Shown here: one piece after another, positions 42,161-52,288 of the stretch | How the letters are laid out: each line of letters starts with the position of its first letter | Numbering within the stretch: position 1 is the stretch's first letter | Assembly: GCF_012275575.1 (NCBI RefSeq) | Contig: NZ_NPIH01000238.1 | Span: forward strand, 1-64,000 | Source: Paraburkholderia sp. SG-MS1 | GTDB lineage: Bacteria; Pseudomonadota; Gammaproteobacteria; Burkholderiales; Burkholderiaceae | Direction: 5' to 3' | Length of the DNA stretch: 64,000 nt | Notes under the pieces: model-generated | Told to the model about the DNA's origin: nothing | What the model saw: the letters and a program-made list of their open reading frames with translations, nothing else | Databases searched by the model: none | Made by a program: the position numbers and the translations under genes

Positions 42161-43551
42161 GAGCTGCCTCGCGCAGAAAGGGCGTCGAGCAGCTTCTGAT
42201 GCACGCCGCCGAAGCCGCCGTTGCTCATCACCAGAATCTGGTCGCCTGGGCGCGCGGCGTGGACCACCGCTTTGACCAGGGCGTCCAGATTGTCGAAGGC
42301 CTGCGCCTTGCCGCCGAGCGGCGCGAGCGCCTCGCCGAGATTCCAGCCGAGTGCGTCGCGGCCGTTCGGCGCGCCGTAGCCGAACACGAGGTCGGCGTCG
42401 GCGAGGCTGACGGGCAGTTGCGCTTTCATCACGCCCAGCTTCATCGTGTTGGAGCGCGGCTCGAGCACGGCAAGAATCCGCGTGTTGTCGCGGCCGACGC
42501 GCGCGCGCAGCCCGGCCACGGTCGTGTCGATCGCGGTGGGATGATGCGCGAAGTCGTCGTACACGGTTACGCCGTCGACGCTGCCGCGCACTTCCATGCG
42601 GCGCTTCACGTTGCGAAAGCTCGCCAGCGACTTCGCGGCCTGGGCCGGCGGCACACCGACGTGGCGCGCAGCGGCGATCGCCGCCAGCGCGTTCATACGG
42701 TTGTGCTCGCCCTGCACCTGCCACTCGACCACGCCGACGCGCTCGCTGTTGTGATACACGGCGAAGCGTTCGTCGACCGGCACGCCGTCTTCGGCGGGCA
42801 GGGTTTCCCAGCCGCCCTGCACGCCGAAGCGCTCGACGTCGCTCCAGCAGCCGCGCGTCAGCACGCGTTCGAGCGCGTCTTCACGGCCATTCGTCACCAC
42901 CCGGCCGATGCCCGGCACCGTGCGGATCAGATGATGGAACTGCGTTTCGATCGCGGCGAGATCCGGGAAGATGTCGGCATGATCGAATTCGAGGTTGTTC
43001 AGCACCGCCGTCCTGGGCCGGTAGTGGACGAATTTCGAGCGCTTGTCGAAGAACGCGGTGTCATATTCGTCGGCTTCGATGACGAAGAAGCTCGAATCCG
43101 TGAGCCGCGCCGACACGCCGAAGTTCAACGGCACGCCGCCGATCAGGAAACCCGGGTTGAGTCCGGCGTCTTCGAGCAGCCAGGTCAGCATCGAGCTGGT
43201 GGTGGTCTTGCCGTGCGTGCCGGCCACCGCCAGCACCCACTTACCGTTCAGCACGTGCTCCCCGAGCCACTGCGGGCCGGAGACGTACGGCAGGCCGCGG
43301 TCAAGAATCGCTTCCATCAGCGGGTTGCCACGCGAAACCACATTGCCGATCACGAACAGGTCCGCGTTCAGGCCGTTCAACTGGTCCGCATCGTAACCCT
43401 CCGTCAGACCGATGCCTTGCGCCTCGAGCTGCGTGCTCATCGGCGGATAGACCCCGGCGTCGCAACCGGTCACGGTGTGGCCCGCGCCGCGCGCGAGCAC
43501 CGCGAGACCGCCCATGAATGTGCCGCAGATGCCGAGGATGTGAATGTGCAT
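42157..43551 (-). CDS. mpl: UDP-N-acetylmuramate:L-Ala-gamma-D-Glu-meso-DAP ligase
   Basis: Recycles murein tripeptide by joining it to UDP-MurNAc. Mur-ligase fold: N-terminal HILGICGTFMGGLA, ATP loop VAGTHGKTTTSSML, EADEYDTAFFDKRSKFVHY (the Mpl signature) and NRMNALAAIAAARHVGV; 464 aa. The ATG at 43551 is the family start. It is coupled to yqiA by overlapping GTGA and divergent from the next plus-strand gene. Confidence 0.95.
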   Translation of the reverse strand: MHIHILGICGTFMGGLAVLARGAGHTVTGCDAGVYPPMSTQLEAQGIGLTEGYDADQLNGLNADLFVIGNVVSRGNPLMEAILDRGLPYVSGPQWLGEHVLNGKWVLAVAGTHGKTTTSSMLTWLLEDAGLNPGFLIGGVPLNFGVSARLTDSSFFVIEADEYDTAFFDKRSKFVHYRPRTAVLNNLEFDHADIFPDLAAIETQFHHLIRTVPGIGRVVTNGREDALERVLTRGCWSDVERFGVQGGWETLPAEDGVPVDERFAVYHNSERVGVVEWQVQGEHNRMNALAAIAAARHVGVPPAQAAKSLASFRNVKRRMEVRGSVDGVTVYDDFAHHPTAIDTTVAGLRARVGRDNTRILAVLEPRSNTMKLGVMKAQLPVSLADADLVFGYGAPNGRDALGWNLGEALAPLGGKAQAFDNLDALVKAVVHAARPGDQILVMSNGGFGGVHQKLLDALSARGSS

Positions 43552-43755
43552 AAGCCTGTCGTGCCGCGCGGGCGTTTTTTGCGAGGGATGGGAGTGCTGC
43601 AAAGCGGCCGGAACGACCGTCTGCAAAGGACGCTATTGTAACCGACAGCCTCCGCGCCCCCGCGTGCCCAATCACGCTCGCCCGCGCCGCCTCGCCCGCC
43701 GTGCGGCGCGGCCCGCCCAAAAAGGCCTGTCGGCAATCTCTAGTATGATTGACGG

Positions 43756-44409
43756 ATGGTCCGCAAATCACATTTCGATCCGCAGCGCGTGCGCGAGGAA
43801 ATCGCCATCGCGGCTGCACGCATGATCGCCGAGGACGGTCTGGACTACGCCACGGCCAAGCGCAAAGCCGCGCGGCAAGTCGTCGGCGAGACTCGTGTTG
43901 CCGGCGAATGGCTGCCGGATAACGACCAGATCGAAGAAGAAATCCGCGAATATCAGTCGCTTTTTCAGGGCGATAGCCAGCCCGCGCTGCTGCGGCGGCT
44001 GCGCTGTATCGCGCTGGACTGGATGGAGCGCCTCGCACCGTTCAATCCCTATCTGACCGGCGCGGTGCTGGGCGGCACGGCGGGCGAACATTCGGACGTG
44101 CATCTGCAGGCGTTCTGCGACAACCCGAAGGAAGTTGCGATCTACTTTCTGAACGCCAACATTCAATACGACGTGTCGGAAACGCGGCACTTTGCAGGCC
44201 GCGGCTATGTCGAGACGCTGAGCTTCCTGTGGCGCCCGGCGAACGAAGGGCGCGACGCGGAACCGGTCGGCATTCACGTCGCGCTCTACGAAACGGACGA
44301 CCTGCGCGGCGCCGTCAAGGCCGATGCGCGCGGCCGCACGGCGCGGGCCAATCTGCAGGCGGTCCAGGCGCTGCTCGACAACAGCGAAGCCACCCCTTCC
44401 ACCAATTAG
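43756..44409 (+). CDS. Conserved hypothetical, nucleotidyltransferase-like
   Basis: 217 aa. The N-terminal 70 residues are helical and charged (VREEIAIAAARMIAEDGLDYATAKRKAARQ). The centre, LTGAVLGGTAGEHSDVHLQAF, looks like a nucleotidyltransferase GS...D-x-D motif, here GT...D-x-H with one acidic residue replaced, so activity is doubtful. It is 11 bp upstream of the thioredoxin-like gene. I do not recognise an assigned function. Confidence 0.85.
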   Translation: MVRKSHFDPQRVREEIAIAAARMIAEDGLDYATAKRKAARQVVGETRVAGEWLPDNDQIEEEIREYQSLFQGDSQPALLRRLRCIALDWMERLAPFNPYLTGAVLGGTAGEHSDVHLQAFCDNPKEVAIYFLNANIQYDVSETRHFAGRGYVETLSFLWRPANEGRDAEPVGIHVALYETDDLRGAVKADARGRTARANLQAVQALLDNSEATPSTN

Positions 44410-44420
44410 ACAGACCAAGT

Positions 44421-44969
44421 ATGAAGACGAGACGGATTCTGGCGGGCGCACTGGTCGCCATCGTTGCCGCGGGCGGCGGCGTGCTGGCCAATCACTGGCT
44501 CAGCGACGGCGCCGAGGTCGCCCACGCGGCGCAGGCCGGCTCGCCGCATAGCGCGGTCGACCAGTTGTGGGCCGCGGCGGTTACTAGCGTCGACGGGAAG
44601 CCGCAGTCGCTAAGTGTGCACAAAGGGCATCCAATCGTCGTCAACTTCTGGGCGTCATGGTGCGGCCCGTGTGTCGAGGAAATGCCGGCGCTCTCGCAAC
44701 TCCAGCACGAATATGCGAAGAAAGGGATCCAGTTTGTCGGACTTGGCGTCGATTCGGAAAAAAACATCCAGGCGTTCTTGCAGAAGGTCAATGTGGCCTA
44801 TCCGGTCTACGTAACCGGCTTCGGCGGCGCCGACCTCGCCCGCGCGTTCGGCAACAACGCGGGTGGGCTGCCGTTTACCGTCGTGATTGACGCCAAGGGC
44901 AACGTCCGCTCGACGAAATTAGGGCAGATCGACCCGAGCGCGCTCCGGCAGACGCTCGACGCACTTTAA
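44421..44969 (+). CDS. TlpA-like periplasmic thioredoxin
   Basis: 182-aa membrane-anchored or secreted thiol-disulfide oxidoreductase: N-terminal hydrophobic segment (residues 5-23), then the thioredoxin fold with active site WASWCGPCVEE and cis-Pro GGLPFTVVID. The likely site of action is the periplasm, reducing apocytochrome c or other thiols. The ATG at 44421 (MKTRRILAGA) is preferred; the open frame to 44229 overlaps the previous gene. Confidence 0.93.
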   Translation: MKTRRILAGALVAIVAAGGGVLANHWLSDGAEVAHAAQAGSPHSAVDQLWAAAVTSVDGKPQSLSVHKGHPIVVNFWASWCGPCVEEMPALSQLQHEYAKKGIQFVGLGVDSEKNIQAFLQKVNVAYPVYVTGFGGADLARAFGNNAGGLPFTVVIDAKGNVRSTKLGQIDPSALRQTLDAL

Positions 44970-45065
44970 ATTTCGCATTCTTTTGCTGACAAATTACGTG
45001 CAGAACGCGCAAGAATACGCGCAAATCGAGCGAATTTGAGAGAAGATGGACGCCCGGCGCGACTG

Positions 45066-45089
45066 CGGAGCGACGCGAGCGTCGCTCCG
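45066..45089. repeat. Perfect 10-bp inverted repeat in the tlpA-aroQ gap
   Basis: CGGAGCGACG CGAG CGTCGCTCCG. A stable RNA hairpin without a T tract, placed about 75 bp before aroQ, possibly in its 5' leader. Confidence 0.6.
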
Positions 45090-45163
45090 TACGTCTTGGA
45101 AACTAGACAAGTTTCTCTAATCAGCGCTAAAGTGCGCCCAATTCCACGGAAAAAGAAGCGACC

Positions 45164-45619
45164 ATGACGCGACTGCTGGTACTGCACGGACCAAACCTCA
45201 ACCTTCTCGGCACCCGGGAACCCGAGGTGTACGGTCGCGTGACCTTGCCGCAGATCGATCAGGCGCTAGCGGACCGCGCTGCGGACGCAGGCGTCGAACT
45301 CGCGTCGTTCCAGAGCAATCACGAAGGCGCGCTGGTCGATCGCATCCAATCCGCGCGGACTGAAAACACCGATTTCATACTGATCAATCCCGCCGCGTAC
45401 ACGCACACCAGCGTGGCCATTCGGGACGCACTCGCGGGGGTCGGCATTCCGTTCGTCGAGATTCATCTGTCGAATGTGCATCGTCGCGAACCGTTCCGGC
45501 ACCACTCATATTTCTCCGACCAGGCAGAAGGCGTGATTTGCGGCCTCGGCTGGAAGGGATATCTGTACGCGCTCGAATTCGCGCTCGACCGGCTTTCCGC
45601 CGGCGCGTCGCGCGGCTGA
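45164..45619 (+). CDS. aroQ: 3-dehydroquinate dehydratase, type II
   Basis: Third step of the shikimate pathway; dodecameric flavodoxin-like enzyme. [18 protein letters not shown] with the catalytic Tyr, [16 protein letters not shown] and [16 protein letters not shown] with the catalytic His are intact; 151 aa. Placed before accB-accC, as is common in proteobacteria. Confidence 0.97.
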   Translation: MTRLLVLHGPNLNLLGTREPEVYGRVTLPQIDQALADRAADAGVELASFQSNHEGALVDRIQSARTENTDFILINPAAYTHTSVAIRDALAGVGIPFVEIHLSNVHRREPFRHHSYFSDQAEGVICGLGWKGYLYALEFALDRLSAGASRG

Positions 45620-45696
45620 ATCCAACACGACTAATTTGAGCCGGCCACTGCACAACTGCACACGCCGGCACTTTACGCATTGAAAGGGGCTTCCTG

Positions 45697-46164
45697 ATGG
45701 ATCTACGTAAACTGAAAACTCTGATCGACCTCGTCTCGGAGTCCGGCATCTCCGAACTCGAAGTGACCGAGGGCGAAGGCAAGGTGCGCATCGTCAAAAA
45801 TGCGCCGCCAGTTTACGTGCAGCCGTCCGCCTCCTACGCGCCGCAATACGCGCAACAGCCGCCAGCCCCGGGCGCAGAAGCACCGGCCGGGGCAGCCGCT
45901 CCGGCAACGCCGGCGGTCGCCGCGCCGCAAGGCCACGTGGTGACCTCGCCGATGGTCGGCACGTTCTACCGCGCACCGTCGCCGGGCGCAGACCCGTTCG
46001 TCCAGGTGGGCGACACGGTCAAGGAAGGCCAGACGATCTGCATCATCGAAGCGATGAAGCTGCTCAACGAAATCGAGTCGGACAAGTCCGGCGTGGTGAA
46101 GGAAATCCTCGTCGAAAACGGCCAGGCGGTCGAGTACGGCCAACCGCTGTTCGTGGTCGGCTAA
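45697..46164 (+). CDS. accB: Biotin carboxyl carrier protein of acetyl-CoA carboxylase
   Basis: Carries biotin between AccC and the carboxyltransferase in fatty-acid synthesis. The N-terminal [23 protein letters not shown], a Pro/Ala-rich linker (about residues 45-75) and the biotinyl domain with EAMKLLNEI (biotin on Lys) are standard; 155 aa. AccC follows after 117 bp. Confidence 0.97.
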   Translation: MDLRKLKTLIDLVSESGISELEVTEGEGKVRIVKNAPPVYVQPSASYAPQYAQQPPAPGAEAPAGAAAPATPAVAAPQGHVVTSPMVGTFYRAPSPGADPFVQVGDTVKEGQTICIIEAMKLLNEIESDKSGVVKEILVENGQAVEYGQPLFVVG

Positions 46165-46281
46165 CGCGGCACGCATTGTTCGCCGCCCGCGCGCCCGCTG
46201 TTCGAAAGGCGCGCGACCGATCCTCTGAGGCGGCCGGTGTTGCAACCAACCCGGCGCCCATTGATGAGTCGAAAACCCGCT

Positions 46282-47649
46282 ATGTTTGAAAAAATCCTCA
46301 TTGCCAATCGTGGCGAGATCGCGCTTCGTATCCAGCGCGCCTGCCGCGAACTCGGCGTCAAGACGGTCGTCGTCTATTCGGAAGCCGACAAGGAAGCCAA
46401 GTACGTGAAGCTCGCCGACGAGGCGGTCTGTATCGGCCCGGCGCCTTCGAACCTCAGCTATCTGAACATGCCCGCGCTGATCAGCGCGGCCGAAGTGACC
46501 GACGCCGAAGCGATCCACCCTGGCTACGGCTTCCTGTCGGAGAACGCCGACTTCGCCGAGCGTGTCGAGCAGTCCGGCTTCACGTTCATCGGCCCGCGTC
46601 CGGAAACGATCCGGATGATGGGCGACAAGGTCACGGCCAAGCAGACCATGATCAAGACCGGCGTGCCTTGCGTGCCGGGTTCGGAAGGCGCATTGCCGGA
46701 AGATCCGAAAGAAATCGTGAAGATTGCCCGCCAGGTCGGCTACCCGGTCATCATCAAGGCCGCCGGCGGCGGCGGTGGCCGGGGCATGCGTGTGGTGCAC
46801 ACGGAAGCGGCGCTGGTCAACGCGGTCAACATGACCCGGGAAGAAGCCGGCCGCGCGTTCGGGAACCCGCAGGTCTACATGGAGAAATTCCTGGAGAACC
46901 CGCGGCACATCGAAATCCAGGTGCTGTCCGACTCGTTCAAGAACGCCATCTGGCTCGGCGAGCGCGACTGCTCGATGCAGCGACGCCACCAGAAGGTGAT
47001 CGAGGAAGCGCCGGCGCCGGGTATCGCGCGCCGTCTGATCGACCGCATCGGCGACCGTTGCGCGGATGCCTGCAAGAAGATGGGCTATCTGGGCGCGGGC
47101 ACGTTTGAGTTTCTGTACGAAAACGGCGAGTTCTATTTCATCGAAATGAATACGCGCGTGCAGGTCGAGCATCCGGTGACCGAACTGATCACGGGCGTCG
47201 ACATCGTGCAGGAACAGATCCGCATCGCGGCCGGCGAGAAGCTCGCTTTCCGTCAGCGCGACATCGTGTTCAAGGGCCATGCGATCGAATGCCGGATCAA
47301 CGCCGAAGATCCGTTCAAGTTCATTCCGTCGCCGGGTCGTTTGACTTCGTGGCACATGCCGGGCGGTCCCGGCATCCGCGTCGATTCGCACGCGTACAAC
47401 GGCTATTTCGTTCCGCCGAACTATGATTCGATGATAGGCAAGCTGATCGCTTACGGCGCAACCCGCGAGCAGGCGATCAAGCGCATGCGCATCGCGCTCT
47501 CGGAGATGGTAGTCGAAGGCATTCAGACCAACATCCCGCTGCACCGCGAACTGATGCTGGACGCGAAGTTCGTCGAAGGCGGCACCAGCATCCACTACCT
47601 CGAAAACCGGTTGGCCGCGAAGCTGCAGGCCGCACCGGAAGAAGCGTAA
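46282..47649 (+). CDS. accC: Biotin carboxylase subunit of acetyl-CoA carboxylase
   Basis: ATP-grasp enzyme that carboxylates AccB-biotin. [16 protein letters not shown] start, GYGFLSENA, the glycine-rich [14 protein letters not shown] nucleotide loop, and the [14 protein letters not shown] metal/active site are intact; 455 aa. ATG 46282 is the family start; an upstream in-frame ATG at 46237 adds 15 unlike residues. It precedes prmA by 3 bp. Confidence 0.97.
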   Translation: MFEKILIANRGEIALRIQRACRELGVKTVVVYSEADKEAKYVKLADEAVCIGPAPSNLSYLNMPALISAAEVTDAEAIHPGYGFLSENADFAERVEQSGFTFIGPRPETIRMMGDKVTAKQTMIKTGVPCVPGSEGALPEDPKEIVKIARQVGYPVIIKAAGGGGGRGMRVVHTEAALVNAVNMTREEAGRAFGNPQVYMEKFLENPRHIEIQVLSDSFKNAIWLGERDCSMQRRHQKVIEEAPAPGIARRLIDRIGDRCADACKKMGYLGAGTFEFLYENGEFYFIEMNTRVQVEHPVTELITGVDIVQEQIRIAAGEKLAFRQRDIVFKGHAIECRINAEDPFKFIPSPGRLTSWHMPGGPGIRVDSHAYNGYFVPPNYDSMIGKLIAYGATREQAIKRMRIALSEMVVEGIQTNIPLHRELMLDAKFVEGGTSIHYLENRLAAKLQAAPEEA

Positions 47650-47652
47650 GTC

Positions 47653-48555
47653 ATGAGCTACCGGGAACTGATCGCCGAGCTGGCTCGCGAGCACGCGGAG
47701 GAATTTTCCGACGCGCTGCTCGAGCTGGGCGCGTTGTCCGTATCGGTCGAAGACGCCGACGCCGACACGCCCGACGAACAGCCGCTGTTCGGCGAGCCCG
47801 GTCTCACGCCGGATCGCACGGCCTGGCAGCGTTCGCGCGTGATCGCGCTGCTCGCGCCGGAACACGAGCCGGCGGTGTTGCTGACCGCCGCGTCGAACGA
47901 AATCGGGCTGGAAAGCGCGCCGTCGTTCACCGTGCGGGAAGTCGAGGAACAGGATTGGGTGCGGCTCACGCAGTCGCAGTTCGATCCGATTCCGATCGGC
48001 GAACGCATCTGGGTCGTGCCGTCGTGGCACGATGCGCCGGACCCCGAAGCACTCGTGCTGGAACTGGACCCAGGTCTCGCGTTCGGCACGGGCAGCCATC
48101 CGACCACGCGTCTGTGCATGGAGTGGCTGGAGCAATCGGTCAAGCCCGAGCAGTCCGTGCTCGATTACGGCTGCGGCTCCGGCATTCTCGCGATCCTCGC
48201 GAAGAAGTGCGGCGCGAATCCGGTGTACGGCATCGACATCGACCCGCAGGCGGTCGAGTCGGCGCGTCACAACAGCGAGCGCAACCGGGCCGAAGTCACC
48301 TACGGTTTGCCCGACGAATGTCCCATCGGCGAGTTCGATATCGTGGTTGCCAACATCCTGTCCAACCCGCTCAAGTTGATGGCGTCGATGCTCTCGTCGA
48401 AGGTCAAGCCGGGCGGCCGGATCGCGTTGTCCGGCATTCTGGCGCGGCAGGCCGATGAAGTCGCGCAGGTCTACGCGCGCTGGATCGACATCGGCGTGTG
48501 GCGCGAACACGAAGGTTGGGTATGTCTCACGGGAACGCGCCGCGAAAGCCATTAG
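47653..48555 (+). CDS. prmA: Ribosomal protein L11 methyltransferase
   Basis: SAM-dependent methylation of L11. N-terminal recognition domain, then [34 protein letters not shown] (SAM site) and [10 protein letters not shown] (the NxxxxPL-type catalytic motif); 300 aa. It is almost contiguous with accC, the usual betaproteobacterial arrangement. Confidence 0.96.
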   Translation: MSYRELIAELAREHAEEFSDALLELGALSVSVEDADADTPDEQPLFGEPGLTPDRTAWQRSRVIALLAPEHEPAVLLTAASNEIGLESAPSFTVREVEEQDWVRLTQSQFDPIPIGERIWVVPSWHDAPDPEALVLELDPGLAFGTGSHPTTRLCMEWLEQSVKPEQSVLDYGCGSGILAILAKKCGANPVYGIDIDPQAVESARHNSERNRAEVTYGLPDECPIGEFDIVVANILSNPLKLMASMLSSKVKPGGRIALSGILARQADEVAQVYARWIDIGVWREHEGWVCLTGTRRESH

Positions 48556-48603
48556 AATAGGGCGTATTGTCCAACCATCGGCCTCCTGGCTTAACGGCTC
48601 AAT

Positions 48604-49884
48604 ATGCTCCTGGCGACGCGTTGCCCCTTCTGCGAAACCGTCTTCCGTCTGCAACCGGCGCAGCTCGCGCAGCGCCGCGGGCTTGTGCGCTGCGGGCATT
48701 GCCACGAAGTATTCGACGCGTCGAGCAGCCTGTTCGACGTCACCGGAGGCGGTGACTTCTCCACCGCCAAACCGGTCGCGGCTGCGGCGGCAATCGAGGC
48801 GCTGTCGGGCGTGCGTCAGAAAGACCCCGACTTCAGCGCCGAAGCGTGGGACCCGGGGGCGCCCGCGCCCGAGGCATCCATCGACAACCGTCTGCTGCAC
48901 CAGACCGGCAATGTGCCGCTCGCGCCCGTCTCGACCGACGCGGGCGCCGCGCCCACACCCGATCAACCCGTCGATCCGGAACTGCCGGCCGACGCCTTCA
49001 GCAAGCCCCTGCCCCACGACGACGAACCCGTGCTGGCCGACGCGCCGCTCGACCCCTACGCGTACCAGGCCAACGACGAGCCGCCCGCAGAAGAAGCGCC
49101 GCGGGTCTGGCACAAGACCGACCGCGTGACCGAACCGGCCCTCGGTGAGGCGGCGAGCTTGCATGGCATCGCCGACAATGAACCGCATTTCGGCACCTCG
49201 GGCTTAGGCGCCGCCGCGGATCTGGGCGCTGCCCGTTTCGGCGCAGCCACGACTGCGGGTGCGGGCGGTTCAGGCGCGGGCGGTCCCGGCATCGGTGGCC
49301 CGGCTCCGGCCGCATCCGGCGGTGAACCCTTCTCCGTCAACCCCGTGAACGACGGCAGCGACCCTTTCCCGGTCGTGCGCGAAACCCGTCCCGCCGACGC
49401 GCGGCGCATGGGCCGGGCGATTGCCGCATCGATCCTGGGGCTGATACTGGTTTTCGTGCTGCTCGCGCAACTCGCATGGTGGCAGCGGGAAACGGTGCAG
49501 GTGTATCTGCCGCGCACGCAGACGCTGTACGTGAAGGTTTGCTCGTATCTCGGCTGCCAGCTGACGCCGCCGCACGACATCGACGGTTTGCAGGTCGAAC
49601 CATCCGATCTGCGGCAGATCGACGGCCCGCACAAGCTCGAACTGAAGATGCCGCTGCACAACCGCTACGGCATCGCGCTCGCCTATCCCGCCATCGAACT
49701 CACGCTGCTCGACGACCAGAACAACGTGGCTGTGCGGCGCGTGCTGTGGCCGCAAGACTATGTGCCGCCGGGCACGGCGATCGCAGCCGGCCTGCCGGCG
49801 CACACGACGCAAACCATGATCGTGCATCTCGACACGGGCACGGCGGTCGCCTCCAATTTCCGCGTACAGATCTTCTATCCGTAA
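48604..49884 (+). CDS. Zinc-ribbon and DUF3426 domain membrane protein
   Basis: 426 aa. An N-terminal MJ0042-type zinc ribbon (CPFCETVFRL ... VRCGHCHEVFD, two CxxC pairs) is followed by a long acidic Pro/Ala linker (residues about 45-255). Next are one membrane segment (SILGLILVFVLLAQLAWW) and the DUF3426 domain with CSYLGCQL. A membrane sensor-like layout, but no function is established. It follows prmA by 48 bp in the acc run. Confidence 0.88.
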   Translation: MLLATRCPFCETVFRLQPAQLAQRRGLVRCGHCHEVFDASSSLFDVTGGGDFSTAKPVAAAAAIEALSGVRQKDPDFSAEAWDPGAPAPEASIDNRLLHQTGNVPLAPVSTDAGAAPTPDQPVDPELPADAFSKPLPHDDEPVLADAPLDPYAYQANDEPPAEEAPRVWHKTDRVTEPALGEAASLHGIADNEPHFGTSGLGAAADLGAARFGAATTAGAGGSGAGGPGIGGPAPAASGGEPFSVNPVNDGSDPFPVVRETRPADARRMGRAIAASILGLILVFVLLAQLAWWQRETVQVYLPRTQTLYVKVCSYLGCQLTPPHDIDGLQVEPSDLRQIDGPHKLELKMPLHNRYGIALAYPAIELTLLDDQNNVAVRRVLWPQDYVPPGTAIAAGLPAHTTQTMIVHLDTGTAVASNFRVQIFYP

Positions 49885-49957
49885 CGCACCCTCGCGCGCC
49901 CGGCCATGACTGGGCGCTTTCACCGTCATTACTGACGAATTTTCGGAGCACAACAAC

Positions 49958-50458
49958 ATGAGTCAAGTCACGCTGGGTGGCAACCCGATCGAAGTAGCCG
50001 GCACGTTCCCGTCGGTGGGCCAGAGCGCAGCCGCTTTCTCGCTGGTCGGCAAGGATCTGAAGCCGCTGACGCTCGCCGATTTCGCGGGCAAGCGCAAGGT
50101 GCTGAACATCGTTCCGAGCCTCGACACGCCGACCTGCGCCACCTCGACCCGCAAGTTCAACGAAGCGGCCGCGAAGCTGACCAACACGGCTGTGATCGTC
50201 GTGTCGGGCGATCTGCCGTTCGCCGCGTCGCGCTTCTGCACGACTGAAGGCATCGAGAACGTCGTCACGGCCTCGACGTTCCGCGGCCATGAGTTCGCGC
50301 AAGCATATGGCGTCGACGTGACGAGCGGCCCGCTGACGGGCCTGACCGCGCGCGCCGTGGTGGTGATCGACGAGAACGACAAGGTCGTGCACGCCGAGCT
50401 GGTCGGCGAAATCAAGAACGAGCCGAACTACGACGCAGCACTCGCCGCGCTGAAGTAA
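49958..50458 (+). CDS. tpx: Thiol peroxidase (Tpx-type atypical 2-Cys peroxiredoxin)
   Basis: Reduces hydroperoxides with thioredoxin. Peroxidatic cysteine in [16 protein letters not shown], resolving cysteine in [14 protein letters not shown]; the 35-residue spacing is that of Tpx. N-terminal [18 protein letters not shown] is typical; 166 aa. It is 73 bp after the DUF3426 gene and may have its own promoter. Confidence 0.96.
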   Translation: MSQVTLGGNPIEVAGTFPSVGQSAAAFSLVGKDLKPLTLADFAGKRKVLNIVPSLDTPTCATSTRKFNEAAAKLTNTAVIVVSGDLPFAASRFCTTEGIENVVTASTFRGHEFAQAYGVDVTSGPLTGLTARAVVVIDENDKVVHAELVGEIKNEPNYDAALAALK

Positions 50459-50554
50459 AACCCTCGCGCACGAGCCCGGCGCCGCGCCTTGTGCGCGGCG
50501 TTGTCGCATCGTCGCGCGCCCACTCCCAATCGCACTTTTACAGGAACGCTCGCC

Positions 50555-51493
50555 TTGGCTACGCTCATTTGCGGCTCGCTCGCCTACGACAACATCATGA
50601 CTTTCGAAGGGCGGTTCCGGGAGCACATCCTGCCGGAGCAGGTCCACATCCTGAACGTGAGCTTTCTCGTGCCGACCATGCGCCGCGAGTTCGGTGGCTG
50701 CGCGGGCAACATCGCTTACGCGCTGCATCTTCTCGGCGGCGACGCGCGCATCATGGGCACGCTCGGCGCAGTGGACGCGCAGCGCTACGTCGAGCGCTTC
50801 GAGCAGCTCGGGCTGTCGACTGAAAGCGTGCTCGTCGTGCCGGACACCTACACGGCCCAGGCGATGATCACCACCGACCTGGAAAACAATCAGATCACCG
50901 CGTTCCATCCGGGCGCGATGATGCAGTCGCATCTGAACCGCGCTGACAAAGCGAAAGGCATCACGCTCGGCATCGTGGGACCGGACGGCTACGACGGCAT
51001 GATCCAGCATTCGGAACACCTGGCGGCCGCCGGCGTGCCGTTCATCTTCGATCCGGGCCAAGGCTTGCCGCTCTTCGACGGCGCTACACTGCGGCGCATG
51101 ATTGAACTTGCCACGTACGTAGCTGTCAACGATTACGAAGCCAAGCTGGTGAGCAACAAGACCGGCTGGTCGATCGAAGAGATCGCCGGCAAGGTGGAAG
51201 CGTTGATCGTCACACTCGGCGAACAGGGTGCACAGATCCATCATGCTGGCGGTGTCGAAAGCATTCCGGCAGTCGAGGCGAAGCAAGTGCTCGATCCCAC
51301 CGGCTGCGGCGATGCTTTCCGCGGCGGCTTGCTGTACGGTATCGAGAACAAGCTTGGCTGGGCCACCACTGGACGCCTCGCGAGTCTGATGGGTGCCTTG
51401 AAAATCGAGCAGCAAGGCCCACAAAACTATGCGCCCACCCGGGCGGAGATCAACGAACGGTTCGCGCAGGCATTCGGTTACAGCCTGCCTTGA
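50555..51493 (+). CDS. PfkB-family nucleoside/sugar kinase (adenosine kinase-like)
   Basis: 312-aa ribokinase-fold enzyme: N-terminal ATLICGSLAYDNIM, FGGCAGNIAYALHLLGG (PfkB signature 1) and the C-terminal DPTGCGDAFRGGLLYG with the catalytic Asp (signature 2). The start is a TTG at 50555, with an AGGA site 9 bp upstream and family likeness beginning right there; the ATG-type frame to 50489 is rejected. Adenosine kinase-like in sequence, but the substrate is not proven. Confidence 0.9.
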   Translation: MATLICGSLAYDNIMTFEGRFREHILPEQVHILNVSFLVPTMRREFGGCAGNIAYALHLLGGDARIMGTLGAVDAQRYVERFEQLGLSTESVLVVPDTYTAQAMITTDLENNQITAFHPGAMMQSHLNRADKAKGITLGIVGPDGYDGMIQHSEHLAAAGVPFIFDPGQGLPLFDGATLRRMIELATYVAVNDYEAKLVSNKTGWSIEEIAGKVEALIVTLGEQGAQIHHAGGVESIPAVEAKQVLDPTGCGDAFRGGLLYGIENKLGWATTGRLASLMGALKIEQQGPQNYAPTRAEINERFAQAFGYSLP

Positions 51494-51518
51494 TACCGAG
51501 AGCTATGGGAGTTAGGGA

Positions 51519-51995
51519 ATGAGAACAACGAGTCGCCTGATCGTCGCTACGCTGATCGCCGGTTCGCTGGCCATGTCGGGGTGCGCGAGCAACAGCAGTT
51601 CTCCAAACGTGTTTACGGCGTCGCAGGCACAGCGCGAACAGACGGTCCGCATGGGTACCGTCGACAGCGTACGCGCTGTACGCATCAGCTCGAATAACGG
51701 CCAGCCGAGCGGCTTGGGCGCGGTCGGTGGCGGCGCTCTAGGCGCACTGGCCGGCAGCACGATCGGCGGCGGCCGCGGCTCGGTCGCCACGGGCATCATC
51801 GGCGGCATAGGCGGTGCGGTGGCCGGCAATGCCATCGAAAACAGCGTCGCGATGCGCGACGGCGTCGAGATCACCGTGCGACTCGACAATGGCGACATGC
51901 GCGCCATCACCCAAACCACCACCGGCGAAATCTTCCGCGCGGGCGACCGCGTGCGGCTTCTCTCCAGCGGCGGCGTCACGCGCGTCACGCACTAA
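51519..51995 (+). CDS. Glycine-zipper outer-membrane lipoprotein (SlyB/Pcp-like)
   Basis: 158 aa with lipoprotein signal (AGSLAMSGC, lipidated Cys22). A glycine-zipper membrane segment follows (GAVGGGALGALAGSTIGGG ... GIIGGIGGAVAGNAIE) and then a small beta-rich C-terminus. This layout is that of SlyB/Pcp lipoproteins, thought to support outer-membrane integrity. It follows the PfkB gene by 25 bp and is closed by a terminator. Confidence 0.92.
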   Translation: MRTTSRLIVATLIAGSLAMSGCASNSSSPNVFTASQAQREQTVRMGTVDSVRAVRISSNNGQPSGLGAVGGGALGALAGSTIGGGRGSVATGIIGGIGGAVAGNAIENSVAMRDGVEITVRLDNGDMRAITQTTTGEIFRAGDRVRLLSSGGVTRVTH

Positions 51996-52046
51996 CTCAA
52001 GCTTTCCCTCTCGCGCGGTCGGCTGACACGCCGCTGCGACGACCTC

Positions 52047-52082
52047 AGACGCATGCTCTCCCCTGTGCATGCGTCTCTTTTC
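52047..52082 (+). terminator. Intrinsic terminator after the SlyB-like gene
   Basis: Perfect 10-bp stem AGACGCATGC / GCATGCGTCT with a 10-nt loop, then CTTTT. Confidence 0.8.
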
Positions 52083-52158
52083 GCTTGCAGCTCTTCCCAC
52101 CGAAACACTCTCCGCCCATCCTCAGTCGATCGCGAACGGGCTCGTCAAAACGCCGGGC

Positions 52159-52193
52159 AAAAAAAATCCCGCCGCCGGAAACCGGCAACGGGA
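52159..52193 (-). terminator. Intrinsic terminator of the histone H1-like gene
   Basis: Minus strand: TCCCG-TT-GCCGG loop CCGGC-GG-CGGGA type stem followed by T8 (A8 at 52159-52166 on plus), about 96 bp past the stop. Confidence 0.8.
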
Positions 52194-52288
52194 CCCTGAC
52201 CAAGTAGCGCTTGCCACTGCTTCAGCGCCACTCGATCATCGGACACATCGTGCGACGTGCCGAAGTATTTCTACTGCTTATCCACTGC

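Noticed and set aside
50461-50510. GC hairpin after tpx as a terminator
   Set aside because: Stem GCCGCGC/GCGCGGC is followed by only two T's, so termination is not supported.
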